Below are positions 23,313 through 35,409 of a stretch of DNA of 64,000 nucleotides, in pieces. The DNA comes from Mytilus californianus (lineage: Eukaryota > Mollusca > Bivalvia > Mytilida > Mytilidae). The translations under genes and the position numbers were made by a program. The notes under the pieces were generated by a model that saw only the letters and a program-made list of their open reading frames with translations, was not told the origin of the DNA and searched no databases. Every line of letters starts with the position of its first letter. Position 1 is the stretch's first letter. The DNA lies in contig NW_026262581.1 of NCBI RefSeq assembly GCF_021869535.1, positions 76,041,955 to 76,105,954 of the forward strand. The letters are read 5' to 3'.

Positions 23313-23655
23313 TATGGGGTAAAATGCAAGTTTTGTCTATTAATTTGATAACAGTTATAAATAGAGGAAATCTGAAAAAGGTAAAATTGTTCAGAATGTT
23401 GAGCTCTACCAATTGTCCATATATATCAAAACTGTCAGACGATTTCCTGTAGGAGTTACTGCCCTTAAATGACAAATTTTACCACTTTTTTTTTCATTTT
23501 TGCCAATTATCTTGAAAACTATAATAGATAGAGAGAAATTTTAAATTGCAAAAATAATCAGAAGGACAAGTTCTACAAACAAGGCTTATGGTTGAAATCG
23601 TCAATTGACTCCTTATTAGAGTTATTGCCCTTTAATGACGATTTGTACAATTTTT

Positions 23656-24850
23656 GTTGAGCCTGCGTCGCAGAAAGCCCGACATAGGGATAGTGATCTG
23701 GCGGCGGCGGCGTTAGCTAACTTCTTAAAAGCTTTATATTGTCAAAGGTGGAAGAACTGGATGCTTCAAACTTTGTATATAGATGCCTTATGTTAAGAAG
23801 TTTCCGTCTGTCATATGTCCATTGTCCTTGACCTCATTTTCATGGTTCAGTGACTACTTGAAAAAAAAGTTAAAATTTTTTGTAATGTTAATTTCTCTCT
23901 TATTATGAGTAATAGGATAACTATATTTAATATGTGCGTACCTTGCAAGGTCCTCATGCCCGTCAGACAGTTTTCATCTGACCTCAACCTCATATCATGG
24001 ATCAGTGAACAAAGGTTAAGTTTTCGTGGTCAAGTCCATATATCAGATACTATAAGCAATAGGTCTTCTATATTTGGTGTATGGAATGATTGTAAGGTGT
24101 ACATGTCCAACTGGCAGGTGTCATCTGACCTTGACCTCATTTTCATGGTTCAGTGGTTAAAGTTAAGTTTTTGTGCTTTGGTCTTTTTTTCTAATACTAT
24201 ATGCAATAGGTCAACTATATTTCGTGTATGGAAATATTTTACAATGTACATGTCAGACTGGCAGGTTTTATTTGACCTTGACCTCATTTTCATGGTTCAT
24301 TGCTCAGTGTTTAGTTTTTGTGTTTTGGTCTGTTTTTCTTAAACTATAACCAATAGGTCAACTATATTTGTTGAATGGAATGATTGTAAGGTGTATATGT
24401 CTGTCTGGCAGATATCATCTGACCTTGACCTCATTTTCATGGTTCATTGGTCAATTTAAAGTTTTCATGGTTAAGTTTGTTTCTTAGATACTATAAGCAA
24501 TAGGTCAACTATATTTAATACATAGATTGATTGTAAGGTGTACATGTCTGTCTGGCATGGTTCATCTGACCTTGACCTCGTTTTCATGGTTCATTGGTCA
24601 ATGTTTAGTTTTCCTGTTTAAGTCTGTTTCTGAGAAACTATAAGCAATAGGTCAACTATATTTGGTGTATTGAATGATTGTAAGTGGTACTTGTATTTCC
24701 GGTTTGGTTTTTTTACTGACTTTGACCTCATTTTCTTGGATCATGTTAAGTTTATGTGATACTTTTAGTAAAGCTTTATATTTAGGACTATCAACATAAA
24801 ATCAATGGTCAGTAAAGAAGGCAAGACATTTCAGCATGTGCACTCTTGTT
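23656..24850 (+). mobile_element. Family F element, complete
   Basis: The head GTTGAGCCTGCGTCGCAGAA, then CCCGACATAGGGATAG and a GGCGGCGGCGG run, leads to core units spaced 147 bp on CCTTGACCTCATTTTCATGG. The tail GCAAGACATTTCAGCATGTG, then CACTCTTG, ends it. A reading frame of about 145 codons inside is repetitive (TIFxVW...YMSxWQV) and not a gene. It is inserted in A core: ACAATTTTT resumes at TTCTTATACC. Confidence 0.85.
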
Positions 24851-25349
24851 TTCTTATACCTTAAAACTTATAATAGATAGAAAGAAACTTAAATAAACAA
24901 AAATGATCAGCAAGACAAGATCTACAATTAAGACAAATGACTTATTGGGGTTATTGCCCTTGAATGACGATTTTTACCATTTTTTTGGCGTTTTGCCTTA
25001 TATGATAAAAATTGTAATAGATTGATAGAAACTTAAATAATCAAAAATGAAAAGCAAGACAAGACCTACTAACAAGTCAAATTTTGCCCATATATTTAGT
25101 AGACTGTTACTCTTTATAGGAGTTATTGCCCTTAAATTAGAAATTTTTTTTACCCTCTCTTTTGTGTTTGGAGCAAAAGCTAAATAAGATAGAGGAAACT
25201 AAACAGACTTCAATGATCAGCAATTGAAGATTAATAAAAAAGATTTTTGTCATTAATTCTATTCTCGTATACAATGTTGGAGAGTGTCCTTTGTTGAATA
25301 TGCATATAGACCAAGGTGAGCGACACAGGCTCTTTAGAGCCTCTAGTTT

Positions 25350-25600
25350 ATTATGGCCCTGCAAAAAAGTTGTCGGGGCCATATAGTTTTACCATTATCT
25401 GTCATTCTGTCATTCCATCATTCCACAACAAACAGTTAAACAGACTTTTTTTTCTAAACACCTTCACGTATTGAGCTGATTTTTAGTGTGTTAGTCTTCT
25501 ATGGTGAGTTACAGATCAAGTTAGGGAAATCCCAAGGATCCTGAAAAGGTCATCAGAACCGAAAGTAAAAAGAAGCCTTGTCAGTTTTTATTGTCAAACA
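25350..25600 (+). repeat. Family H head fragment
   Basis: TATGGCCCTGCAAAAAAGTT, then GTCGGGGCCATA, forms an ATGGCCC/GGGGCCAT head hairpin followed by a TCATTC-rich run and the start of a core (CACCTTCACGTATTGAGCTG). No tail is present, so it is truncated. Confidence 0.55.
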
Positions 25601-25764
25601 ATGACACGAGATCTATATTTCAATCATATTGTTACATACTCAGGCTATTAAATTGTATGAACATTGCAACCTGATTTTATATGCTGACCTAATGGTCAGT
25701 TCTTTTGAATAAAGTTTAAAATTATGCCTGAACTTGAAACAGTGATTTGTATAATGTTTTGTAG

Positions 25765-26031
25765 GTCATATTGATCTGTTGAATCTGATGCCAATCACAA
25801 GTTCACCTTTCCGTGATGAGTATTTAGATGGTCGACGAGAGACGCCATTCCACATCATTACTAAGTATAAACACACAGAAGATGTTAGTCTCATGGTTAA
25901 GGTTGCCAGAGTACTTATTAGGAAGAACTTTACAGCAAGTATGATCGACATGGACAAGTATTTAGCTATAGATTATGTGAGAGAAGAAAAGCAGAAACCC
26001 TTGTATGATGTCCTTGCTAAGGTTACATGGA
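25765..26031 (+). CDS. Exon 9: ankyrin repeats of module 2
   Basis: This 267-nt exon is phase 1 at both ends. The acceptor is TTTTGTAG and the donor TGGA|GTAAGT is a full consensus. It reads HIDLLNLMPITSSPF, then DGRRETPFHIITKYKHTEDV, then VARVLIRKNFTASMIDMDKY and LAIDYVREEKQKPLYDVL. The ETPFHII stretch is the ankyrin TPLHxA equivalent. A shorter alternative donor inside (GCTAAG|GTTACA) is phase 0 and would break the frame with exon 10, so I prefer the later one. Decayed DNA copies of this exon's last 65 bases lie in the following intron. That intron is about 25.3 kb, the longest here. Confidence 0.87.
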
Positions 26032-26044
26032 GTAAGTTCTTATA

Positions 26045-26120
26045 AATTTAACATCCAAGGAGAAACAGAAGCCTTTGTTAAAGTCCTGGCAAGGGGTATA
26101 TGGGATTAAGAACTATGTAA
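26045..26120 (+). pseudogene. Decayed copy of exon 9 end, unit 1
   Basis: AAGGAGAAACAGAAGCCTTT, then GTCCTGGCAAGGGG, resembles the exon 9 end (GAAGAAAAGCAGAAACCCTT, GTCCTTGCTAAGG) only 15 nt after the donor. It has no splice sites. Confidence 0.55.
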
Positions 26121-26746
26121 TAGTAAACCATTCTGATCTTTATATTGTCTGAGATGTCTGAATTTGAAAATATTGTCTTATTAGATTTCAGATTATTTTT
26201 CAGATATTTTTCTAGTGATAAATTCAATACTTTTCAACATGCTCGAGCATCTTGCTTGTAGCCAATCCAGTATTGTTCAGTTACTTTTGATACAGTTCAA
26301 TATTTAATGTTTGCACAGAGTATTTTAAAAGTGTCTAAATACATTCTGAAGATGAGAAAAGATCTTATAATTAACAGCTATGAAAGTGTCTGAACAGCCT
26401 TGAAGTAAGAGCTGTGTAAACATCTGATAATTAACAGGAAGAATGAACTTGACTTATGACTTTCTTAAATATTGTTCAGTCTTTTAAGCTAGTTTTAGTT
26501 CAAAATGACCTTTCTAGCTCAGATCTATTAATTTGTTCAAGTAGGGATAGATTGTATTTCAAAGAGAAAGAGGAGATAAGGAAACTGTTATACGAAGTAA
26601 ATTTTGTGCCTGGAAATATACAATAAGTTCTGTATATCTAGAGTAAAGGTAACTAAAGAGTGTCTGACTGAGGAGACACTTATGCTTGTTTGTTGTCAGG
26701 TCTAGGGATACTTGTAGTAACTAAAAATGATATGTTAGCAAAATCA

Positions 26747-26842
26747 CAAGATTCAAAGAGAAACAGAAGCTCTTGCAAGATGTCCTGTATATGAAAACAT
26801 GAACTATGTAGCTTTAGAAAATATAATGTAAGAGAAACACAA
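26747..26842 (+). pseudogene. Decayed copy of exon 9 end, unit 2
   Basis: AAAGAGAAACAGAAGCTCTT, then GATGTCCTG, followed by GTAGCTTTAGAAAATATAAT, again resembles the exon 9 tail and its TAGCTATAGATTATGTGAG stretch. Confidence 0.5.
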
Positions 26843-26849
26843 TTTTTTT

Positions 26850-27897
26850 ATGTCCTATTTTTGGAAAATGACGCTATCAGCGGCATGTTTCCGATACCAT
26901 TGACCAGAACTAACGGAAGTTGATTATGCCTCCGCCTACCGCACTCGGTTTCATATTTACTATTTAACATACTGACTGGAATCTGATTGTATTTCGCTAC
27001 ACTCGAACAAAGTGCTGTAGTCGGACGGGAACCAGTTTACATACGTTATTTTATTTACCAAAAAGATATCTTGAACTGTCCATATGTTTTTTGTTATTAA
27101 ATGGTATTTGGAGCTATCCCTTTGTTATATTTTTCATATTTATTCGAGCTTTGACTTTATGCACATGTCTTACAATCGTAAACAATCGGTATGTATACAT
27201 GATAAATAGATCCGATTTGTTATGGTGTTGGACTTTTTACCCTCCAATGATCAGCAATCGCTAGACAAAATAGTTCTCCTAAATAATGTCAGCCTTTCAT
27301 GCCATTTCAACTTTACAATCATTAAAAAAGTAATAATCGGAATCATTTTGATATTCATTGGATAGAAACTGGTCTTTATCCAGATTTACGAAGATTTTAA
27401 TAATCGGAAATTAGTAATACGGTTATACCCACGCGGTGCGTATGAATCTTTGTTTACAAAGTTATAGCAGCAGAGTCTGTAACTGTATCATTATTAATTA
27501 ACTACACTGTTATTGTACTTAATATGATGAAAACTGCATATGCAATATAAGATGTCAACTCGGCCAATACAGATTTTTTTCCGTATTGGCCGAGTTCTGA
27601 TCCGGCCAAAACAGGATTTCGGAACGTCTCTAGTTTTAAGATCGTAAGTCACGATAAAATTCAAACTGAAAGTAAACAGTTGTTTGTACGACGCAGTTTT
27701 TATTTACTCACCATAAAGAAGCTGAAACGTTCAGTATGGCATATATGTTATGTTAAAGACGGTCCCATTCCTTTGAAAAGCATTTTGAAAGTAGACGATG
27801 AAATTATTTCAGGTTTGGGGAATGAGTAAATTATCACAAAGTTCATTTCTTGACGACCTCATAATTTCATCATGTCCGATGGTACAAATCGATTTTT
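26850..27897. other. Intron 9 segment with one perfect hairpin
   Basis: Mostly unrecognised. At 27557-27599, AACTCGGCCAATAC and GTATTGGCCGAGTT form a perfect 14-bp stem. No exon was found. Confidence 0.55.
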
Positions 27898-29399
27898 ATA
27901 CGACCGCAAAAAAAATTTTGTGGTCGTATATTGGTATGACGTTGGCGTCGTCGTCGTCGTCGTCGTCGTCCAACGTCGTCGTCGTCCAGCGTCGTCGTCC
28001 GAAGACACATTAGTTTTCGCACTCTAACTTTAGTTTAAGTGAATGGATCTCAATGAAATTTTACCATAAGGTTCAATACCACAAAAGGAAGGTGGGGATT
28101 GATTTTGGAGGTTATGGTACCAACAGTTTAGGAATTAGGGGCCAAAAATAAGCATTTTTGTAACTTCTTGACATAACTTGTGTGTAAGTGTATGGATCTC
28201 TCTGACATTGTACCACAAGGTTCCATATCACAAAGGGAATGCTGGGATTGATTTTGGGGGTAATTGCCTCCAAATTTTAGGAATTCGGGGCCAAAAAGGG
28301 GAAAAAAACAAGCATTTTTCTAGTTTCATGACAATAACTTGAGTGTAAGTTTATGGATCTCTCTGACATTGTATCACAAGGTTCCATATCACAAAGGGAA
28401 TGCTGGGATTGATTTTGGGGGTAATTGCCTCCAAATTTTAGGAATTAGGGGCAAAAAAGGGGCAAAAAACAAGCATTTTTCTAGTTTCATGACAATAACT
28501 TGTGTGTAAGTGCATGGATCTTTATGAAATTGTACTACAAGGTTCCATATCACAAAGGGAAAGCTGGAATTGAGTTTGGGGGTAATTGCCTCCAAAAAGT
28601 TTAGGAATAAGGGGCCAAAAAGGGGCCAAAAATAAGCATTTTTCTAGTTTCCAGACAATAACTTGTGTTCAAGTGTATGGATCTCTCTGAAATTGTACTG
28701 CAAGGTACCATATCACAAAGGGAAGGCTGGGATTGATTTTGGGGGTAATTCCCTCAAAATTTTAGTAATTAGGGGCCATAAAAGGGCAAAAAAACAAGCA
28801 TTTTTCTATATTCAGGACAATAACTTGTGTGAAAGTGTATGGATCTTTATGAAATTGTACTGCAAGGTTCCATATCACGAAGGGAAAGCTGGGTTTGAGT
28901 TTGGGGGTAATTGCCGTAAACATTTAGGAATTTGGGGCCAAAAAGGGGCCAAAAAACGAGCATTTTTCTAGTTTCCAGACAATAACTTGTGTTCAAGTGT
29001 ATGGATCTCTCTGAAATTGTACTGCAAGTTACCATACCACAAAGGGAAGGCTGGGATTGAGTTTGGGGGTGATGAATCATAAGGGGGTTCAAAAAATTTG
29101 GGGGGGGGGGATTTTTTTTTCCTTTTTTTTTCTTTAAAATTTTCCATTTTAAATTGGTTATTTCTGATTTATATATAAAAGCAAATAATAATGATATGGT
29201 CTGAATAGGTAAATTAAAAAATTTTAAGTTCTTAGACCACTTTCATTCTGTGTAAGAAACCTATGCTGTGTCAAATATTTAATTACAATCCAAATTCAGT
29301 GCTGTATCAAGCTTGAATGTTGTGTCCATACTTGCCCCAACTGTTCAGGGTTCGACCTCTGCGGTCGTATCAAGCTGCGCCCCAGCGGAGCATTTTATT
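27898..29399 (+). mobile_element. Family C element 2, seven core units
   Basis: The head is ATACGACCGC...GTGGTCGTAT, then an extended GTC microsatellite (27946-28005). Seven units spaced 150-163 bp on GGATCT follow, each with TTCCATA(T/C)CACAAAGGGA and TTAGGAATTAGGGGCC. The 3' domain ends GCGGTCGTATCAAGCTGCGC then GCATTTTATT. The terminal 10-nt arms are exact complements. Confidence 0.88.
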
Positions 29400-30570
29400 A
29401 CTGTTTACTTTTGCTTCTCATGTTTTGTAAACGGTCTTTTATTTTTAAACCCGAACCAGGCATATGCATTCTGTAATTGCGCAAATCTTCGTTCTTTGGT
29501 CAATTGGCTTATGGATAGTTGTATCAATTTCAACTCTTACATTATTTTTTTTTTAAATATATTTGCATTACACATGCAATGGCAGTACCTTTCCAATTAC
29601 TATTTATGTGTTGTGTCTAAATTAAAGTTGTAACACTTTATAGTGACTGGAAAGGGTAGAAAAATTCATCAGATGAGAAAAGGCTGAAGATACATGGAAA
29701 CGGCACCAAATCATTAGATATTGCATCTTATAAAAAGAAACTGAGATTTGGATAGTTCCACTTCAAGGTAAAAATGTTTATCTCTTGTGAAATGAAATAA
29801 AAAAATATTGTAACACTGCAGTTAATTAATAAAGATACTATTACATGTATTTCTGTATTGGCCTTATTGTTGGTCCTCGGCCAGCAGTATTGGCCTTCGG
29901 CTTCGCCTCAGACCAGTACACCAAGACATGGACCAATAACAAGGACAATACAGAAATACTTACGCAATAATATTATAGAATGACAGTATGGTTCAATAGC
30001 GGGAATCAGCCCCTCAACTACTTTTTACATAAATATTAACTTCTGGCTTCAACTCCTTGTTCGTCTTGTCTGGAGATCTTGTTGTAGTTCCAGTTAGGCA
30101 AGCATTTTAGAGACTTATCCCGTCCATCCTCTCTTGACTTGTAATTTCTGGTGATAGATTTTGCCGCTTGACGTTGTATCCTTTCAAGCTTATTTTTTTT
30201 TGTTACCGTGTAGGGGTCCCATACTATGGCTCCATATTAAATTGTAAGATCCATTCCTAAAGGTCTAGATCATTGTTCTAATCTGACACAAATTTCAATA
30301 ACTGGAATGCTACCCAAGTTGAATATATGGTGACCTACTAGAACAGCATTATCACTATTGAAATTGTGTTTAATACCATGATTGTTCAATGTCATTAACT
30401 TAAATGGAGACAGACATTTGGCCTGAAAGGTGGTGTGGGAGTGCAAAATCAAAAACTAACTGACTATGATATATGGTTAAAGAATGAATATCAATTACAT
30501 CGGTCAACATGGTCAAGGGCAGAGTTGTTATGAAATAACAATATGGCAGAGAAGTGGTTTCAAGTTTCAT
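29400..30570. other. Intron 9 segment with a 115-bp fold-back
   Basis: GTATTTCTGTATTGGCC at 29848 and its inverse GGACAATACAGAAATAC near 29962 close a fold-back of about 115 bp with GC-richer internal palindromes (GGCCTTCGGCTTCGCC). The rest is unrecognised. Confidence 0.6.
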
Positions 30571-32825
30571 CAGAGACGTATAATACAAGAGATTCGCAAC
30601 TCTAGTAGAGTCTATATAACAGCCAATGAAATGACGTGGCCACCGGAAAGCCGATTAATCCGATGGATTTATGGGTAATAACCCGTATTGTTGTGTAAAA
30701 GGTTCTACGCCTCACGATTTTTCTAATGGATAATGCCGATACCTTTCACAGCTAAAGAATGCAAGTATATTTAAAAGTTACAAAAAACTAATTCTAATAA
30801 TTTGCTATTGATAAAATGTGTTCTAATGATGAGATTAATCAAATACAAACAAAGTTAAAACTCGGCCCATTTTACTTCACCTATTGCCGTAGAAACCATT
30901 TGATCTCCCAATTTTTTTCTTAAAACTTGAAGATATGCTAATAAATATATAATTTTATGGGCCAATAGTACTCCCAAATGTTGTTTCGTGAAAATAAGAC
31001 TATTTTCGTAAAATTTGATCCAACAATGTGGCGATTTTTTCTGATTGATACCCGAAATTTTTTATTAAACTGGCTAAATATTGAAATTGTTCATGGACAA
31101 ATTTCCTTAATCAGTCCTTCTTTTTTGTGCACTATGAAATTTATAGCCTGCATTTTGTTAGACATTTTATTCATTTTTCATTCTGTTTATAGCAAAGTTG
31201 TTTATTTTCTCCTGTTCTGAAGTTATTATTTTTTTCTTCTTTTTAGGGTGCCAAAGATGAACGAATGCAGTAAATTTACAAAAGGAGTAAAATTTTCCTA
31301 GTAAAGGAAACCTTCTGCTGGTCGTAATATTATGAATGAGCTTCATATGCATCTGTTGTCGTTTCAGACTACGCTTCTCGTTCAAAACATGAACCTAATT
31401 CATTTTTAAATTAAAATCGTATTGAGGACATTTCAATGGTGACTGCAAAAGATATATATATATTTGATAATAAAAGATTTTATTTACACCAAGGATTTGT
31501 ATATGTATACACATAAACAATCTTACTTTTAAATTGCCATCTCTTCACCCCAGAATAAAAAGACAAAAACCGCTACAAATGATTAAAAGACAAAAACCAC
31601 TACAAATGATTGTCTCGTGGAAACAAGGTTATAAAATACTTTTTAAATAGTGTCTTCCGTGTTGCTTTGATGTATGACCTGTGTTTTTTTATAGATTTTT
31701 TGTTGCTTCGAGGACACACATATCCATCTATGTATGCAGTATTGTCAATTGTTTTTGTTGGTGGGTCTCTCGCTTATGTTTTCGTCCTTTTCACTATCAA
31801 CAAAGAGTTCGTTATCAGTTTATTCAACTAGGAGTATATCTAAGTCGTAACTATTAAGATTGTCATCCCACGAAATTAAGATTGTCATCCCACGAAATAA
31901 AATCGGAATTTTCCATATTGCGTGCACATGAATGAAGCTTTATTCAAATGAGAAATTAATTGTAATTTTCTTAAATATTAATTCTCAATACACACTTCGA
32001 ACATGAAGAAATCATAAATTTACCGACAATCATTTAAAAAAACAACTCAATGCAAGCCTATATGATAAAACTGTCAAACAACACTTAGAAATCAAACATT
32101 TACCGACAATCCTACAGAAAAAAAAACTCAATGAAAGCCCAATAAATGAGGAATATAAAAATAAATAAAATTTTAATAGTTTATAAATATCAAGAATAAA
32201 AAACAAAGCCTATCATGATTAACAATTAATTAACAAATAAATTAAGTTTTTTTCCATATTAATTAATTATACATTTTGTGACTTGTATTTTTGGAAAGAG
32301 TGTGGACACCTGTGGTGTGACAACTTCTTGTTTACAGGGTGTCAATTAAAACTCATTATTTATAACATGTTCGTGATTTACCTGGTCATCGAATAATTCA
32401 AACCTAATATACATGTCACACTGTGAAATTATGTCTCCGAGACAGGTGTATATTCAATAGAAACCCATTATGTAACTATCAAATAAAATGAACTCTGACA
32501 CAATTTATCAAGCGTTAATTATTTAATATAAGTTTTTTTTTATACAATATCAAATTATGTCTCTTTTTCAATAATACAAATCTAAAATCAAAATTACATT
32601 AAAATAAATAATTATATATGTACTCAAATTATATTTAATTAATTATGATAAATTTAACACTGAAACAGTTTATGTTATGCTTAAACATTCGTCCTTACTT
32701 CGAGTACTTTTAATACTTTTATTAATGACTTTATTACCTAAGGAGATCTCGCGAGGTTTAACTAGTGGCCGCGTGTTATTACGGGATTTCGCCGAGTTGC
32801 GAATCTCTTGTATTATATGTCTCTG
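30571..32825. mobile_element. 2,255-bp TIR element with 7-bp duplication
   Basis: The left end CAGAGACGTATAATACAAGA, then GATTCGCAACTC, is mirrored by GAGTTGCGAATCTCTTGTAT then TATATGTCTCTG. That gives 32-bp inverted repeats with one mismatch. GTTTCAT flanks both sides (30564-30570 and 32826-32832). No transposase frame is visible. The longest frame inside is hydrophobic and unconvincing. It is a non-autonomous DNA transposon. Confidence 0.87.
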
Positions 32826-33137
32826 GTTTCATATAAAGCGACCTGACTGACATGAAATAAAAAATCAAAGGAGTATCCCTAATGTCTAATCTTCAAGGTG
32901 AAATAAAACTAGTAAAACAATATTATACTATTGTCTAAATCTACAGAAATATAATTTGCTTCAAGTAACAGAAATAACTAGGTCACTAGTAACTTATTTA
33001 ATGAGTATGTGGGGTATAAGAGCTTGATAACAACAGGCTCTTCATAATCATTTGGTTTGAAAAGGATGCTAGTAGTCGATATTCTTGATTTAGAAAAATG
33101 TAATTGTAAGACAAAAATCACATTACTTAGAATACTT

Positions 33138-33357
33138 TAGATCATTCAGGTAGTCTTTATTTATATGTACAAAAGAACAGCCAGTAGTCATTGGATATTG
33201 TAGATCATTCAAATAGTCTTGACCTATTTATTAGTACAAAAGAACAGCCAGTAGTCATTGGATATTGTAGATCATTCTGGTAGTCTTGACCTATTTATTT
33301 ATAGAAAAAAACAGCCAGTAGTCATTGGATACTGTAGATCATTCAGGTAGTCTTGAC
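33138..33357 (+). repeat. 67-bp tandem repeat, left part
   Basis: Units contain ATCATTCAGGTAGTCTTGAC and AACAGCCAGTAGTCATTGGA, spaced 63-67 bp. The array is cut at TCTTGAC by the next element and resumes at 34930. Confidence 0.85.
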
Positions 33358-34922
33358 GGTGTTCTCCCCAGGCCCTTTAAGGACCGCGGGCACGCGATGT
33401 ATAATTTTTTACCGTGGTGGTATCGTTCTTACCGCGATGTATAATTTTTCTCCGTGGTGCTAAAATTATCAGTTAAAAAATCGTAAATCGGTAAAGTTTT
33501 AAACGACTTGTTGAATCTTTTCCGTGCGGTATAAAATTCCAGGTGAAATTTGACCAGTTCAAACCAGTTCAACACGGATTGTTTACACCACGTGATCGAT
33601 TTACCTTTATGAGGTTAACCTTTGTTGATTGGATTTAATCGATGTAATTAACACTTTTTACATGATTCTTTTGTGTTTTAATTTAGAGATCATAACTTTA
33701 TGATCAAAGATAACTATTTTAAGGCTTCAGTCACCACCTGGAAAGTCGGCAAATACTTTGTACACAAACCGTGTTGACCCGATAGTTGTACACAAGACGG
33801 TTCATATTTTGTACATTATAAAGTTAGCGCAATACTTATATTATAGTTTTATATGTCTCTGATTAAACCATGGCCAACATTATCTTTAATTATGACATAA
33901 TTATTGCATGATATTCCGGTTTCAAACTGTCAACAAGTAATTCAAAGGGGAAGGATCACATGACCCAGTTAGTTCACGTAGAATATTCAAGATTATTTAC
34001 AATTAACTGCAATCTATTCTATTTTATAAATAAAATGCATGACTGTACCTTCAAACTGGATATCTATATCCATATGATCATTAATGGATAACAGAAGTGA
34101 TCTTGTAATTTTAATCCATAAGCACATGTTAAATCTATTTATATCTACTTCCTGTCATTTAGGCGGGAAAATGGGGAGACTTTGTTGTTGGCATTGAATA
34201 TGGTTACTTATAGATCTATAGACCTAAGATAAATTTATAGATTTAGGAATTCTTTTTAAATGGATCATGACAAATAAAGATTTAGATTTCAGTGCAGTAT
34301 GAAGTCTGTATCTATGTTTGATTATCACCAAAGACAAGAAAGGTTAATATTTACATGTACAGGAAATCTATGGCAAAATGTTTGAAAATTTATGAAAAAT
34401 TTCTTTTTATTAAAATTTAAGATAGAAACTGGTTCAAATTATAACACAATTTTGTTCTTGTTAATTTTATATCTCCCTATGACAGGAATCCTTTCACATA
34501 CAACAACTTTCTTTCCAGAAACTAGAAAGTTTTTTAAATTGAACATTTTTGTTCTCTTTTGAATCTGGGAACAGTATATCTAACAATATATATGTTCCTG
34601 TTTGAATGATATTTTATTTTTATTGATCATGAATTTTATAAAAGATTTAATTACTTTAAATTTAGATGAATATTATGTAATGAATCATGTTTTATTTATT
34701 TTAAAAAAATATTAAAAGTATACAAACTGTTTATTGATCTTTTTAACCAATAATATTCTGACATAACACAGTACCACAGTATTTAAACAAAACAAGAGAC
34801 ATAAAAACTGCAGTAACTAGAAATATAGCGACGCCATGCGACACAACTGATTGTATGAATCATTTCACCAAGCTGTTCACATGCGTTACCCTGGTGCTAT
34901 CCAAAAATCCTGGGGAGAACAC
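33358..34922. mobile_element. TIR element splitting the 67-bp tandem repeat
   Basis: GGTGTTCTCCCCAGG and the inverted CCTGGGGAGAACAC bound 1.57 kb. The tandem array around it reads TCTTGAC before and TTGACCTATACATTTG then AACAGCCAGTTGTCAT after. The element thus entered within TTGAC, and a few unexplained bases (TCAGTGAG) precede the second TTGAC. No coding frame was recognised. Confidence 0.75.
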
Positions 34923-34929
34923 TCAGTGA

Positions 34930-34975
34930 GTTGACCTATACATTTGTACTTAAAAAACAGCCAGTTGTCATCTTC
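34930..34975 (+). repeat. 67-bp tandem repeat, right remnant
   Basis: TTGACCTATACATTTGTACT, then AACAGCCAGTTGTCATC, continues the array interrupted at 33357. Confidence 0.75.
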
Positions 34976-35409
34976 ACATAACACACACATATACGAATAT
35001 CAATTATATGCTTGCGAGACATGTTGGAATGTTAAACTAATTACGGTATGTGAAAATCAAGACTTGCATAAAAAATATCACAATATTAGAGACAGTGGCG
35101 TCATTTTTCCTCAGAGCTTTCAGCTCTTTGATTACCTTTTGTCTCCAAAGGCGAAAACAGATCTATTAACCTCTCAACTCCGTCCATTGCTCTGTCAGTT
35201 CTTCCGAAAGACCTTTAATGAAAGTTTTCTTGGCTTCTATTAGAGGGAATTGTTTAATATTTGGTCTGCAGCTTGATAATGGTGAGTTATATCAAGTAAG
35301 CAATTTTTACATCCACAGTGCATTCAGTTCCTTTTGTCCTATAGTTCAAAATTTTACAACACTCATTTTACAAGGAATTGTATTGGTCTTGTTAAAAGTT
35401 TTATGGAGT

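Larger units (their letters stand above)
19231..25346 (+). mobile_element. Family A element expanded by nested insertions
   Basis: The head AGCTCACCTGGTC...GGCCAAGTGAGCT and two to three core units open it. The tail GTGAGCGACACAGGCTCTTT then AGAGCCTCTAG closes it 6.1 kb later. In between lie a 568-bp block duplicated around 1,989 bp of other sequence and a complete family F element. Removing these leaves an ordinary A copy of several units. The boundaries could instead come from two A copies joined by recombination. Confidence 0.7.

Noticed and set aside
23905..24342. 145-codon open frame
   Set aside because: It lies wholly in the F tandem core and repeats YMS.WQ(V) at the monomer period, so it is not a gene.
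31610..31831. 73-codon hydrophobic frame inside the 2,255-bp TIR element
   Set aside because: Too short for a transposase, no acidic catalytic pattern, and AT-rich sequence gives hydrophobic frames by chance.
34944..35243. 99-codon frame as a missed exon or domesticated gene
   Set aside because: It starts inside the 67-bp minisatellite remnant, lacks an acceptor and donor in frame with the gene, and shows no TPR or ankyrin motif.
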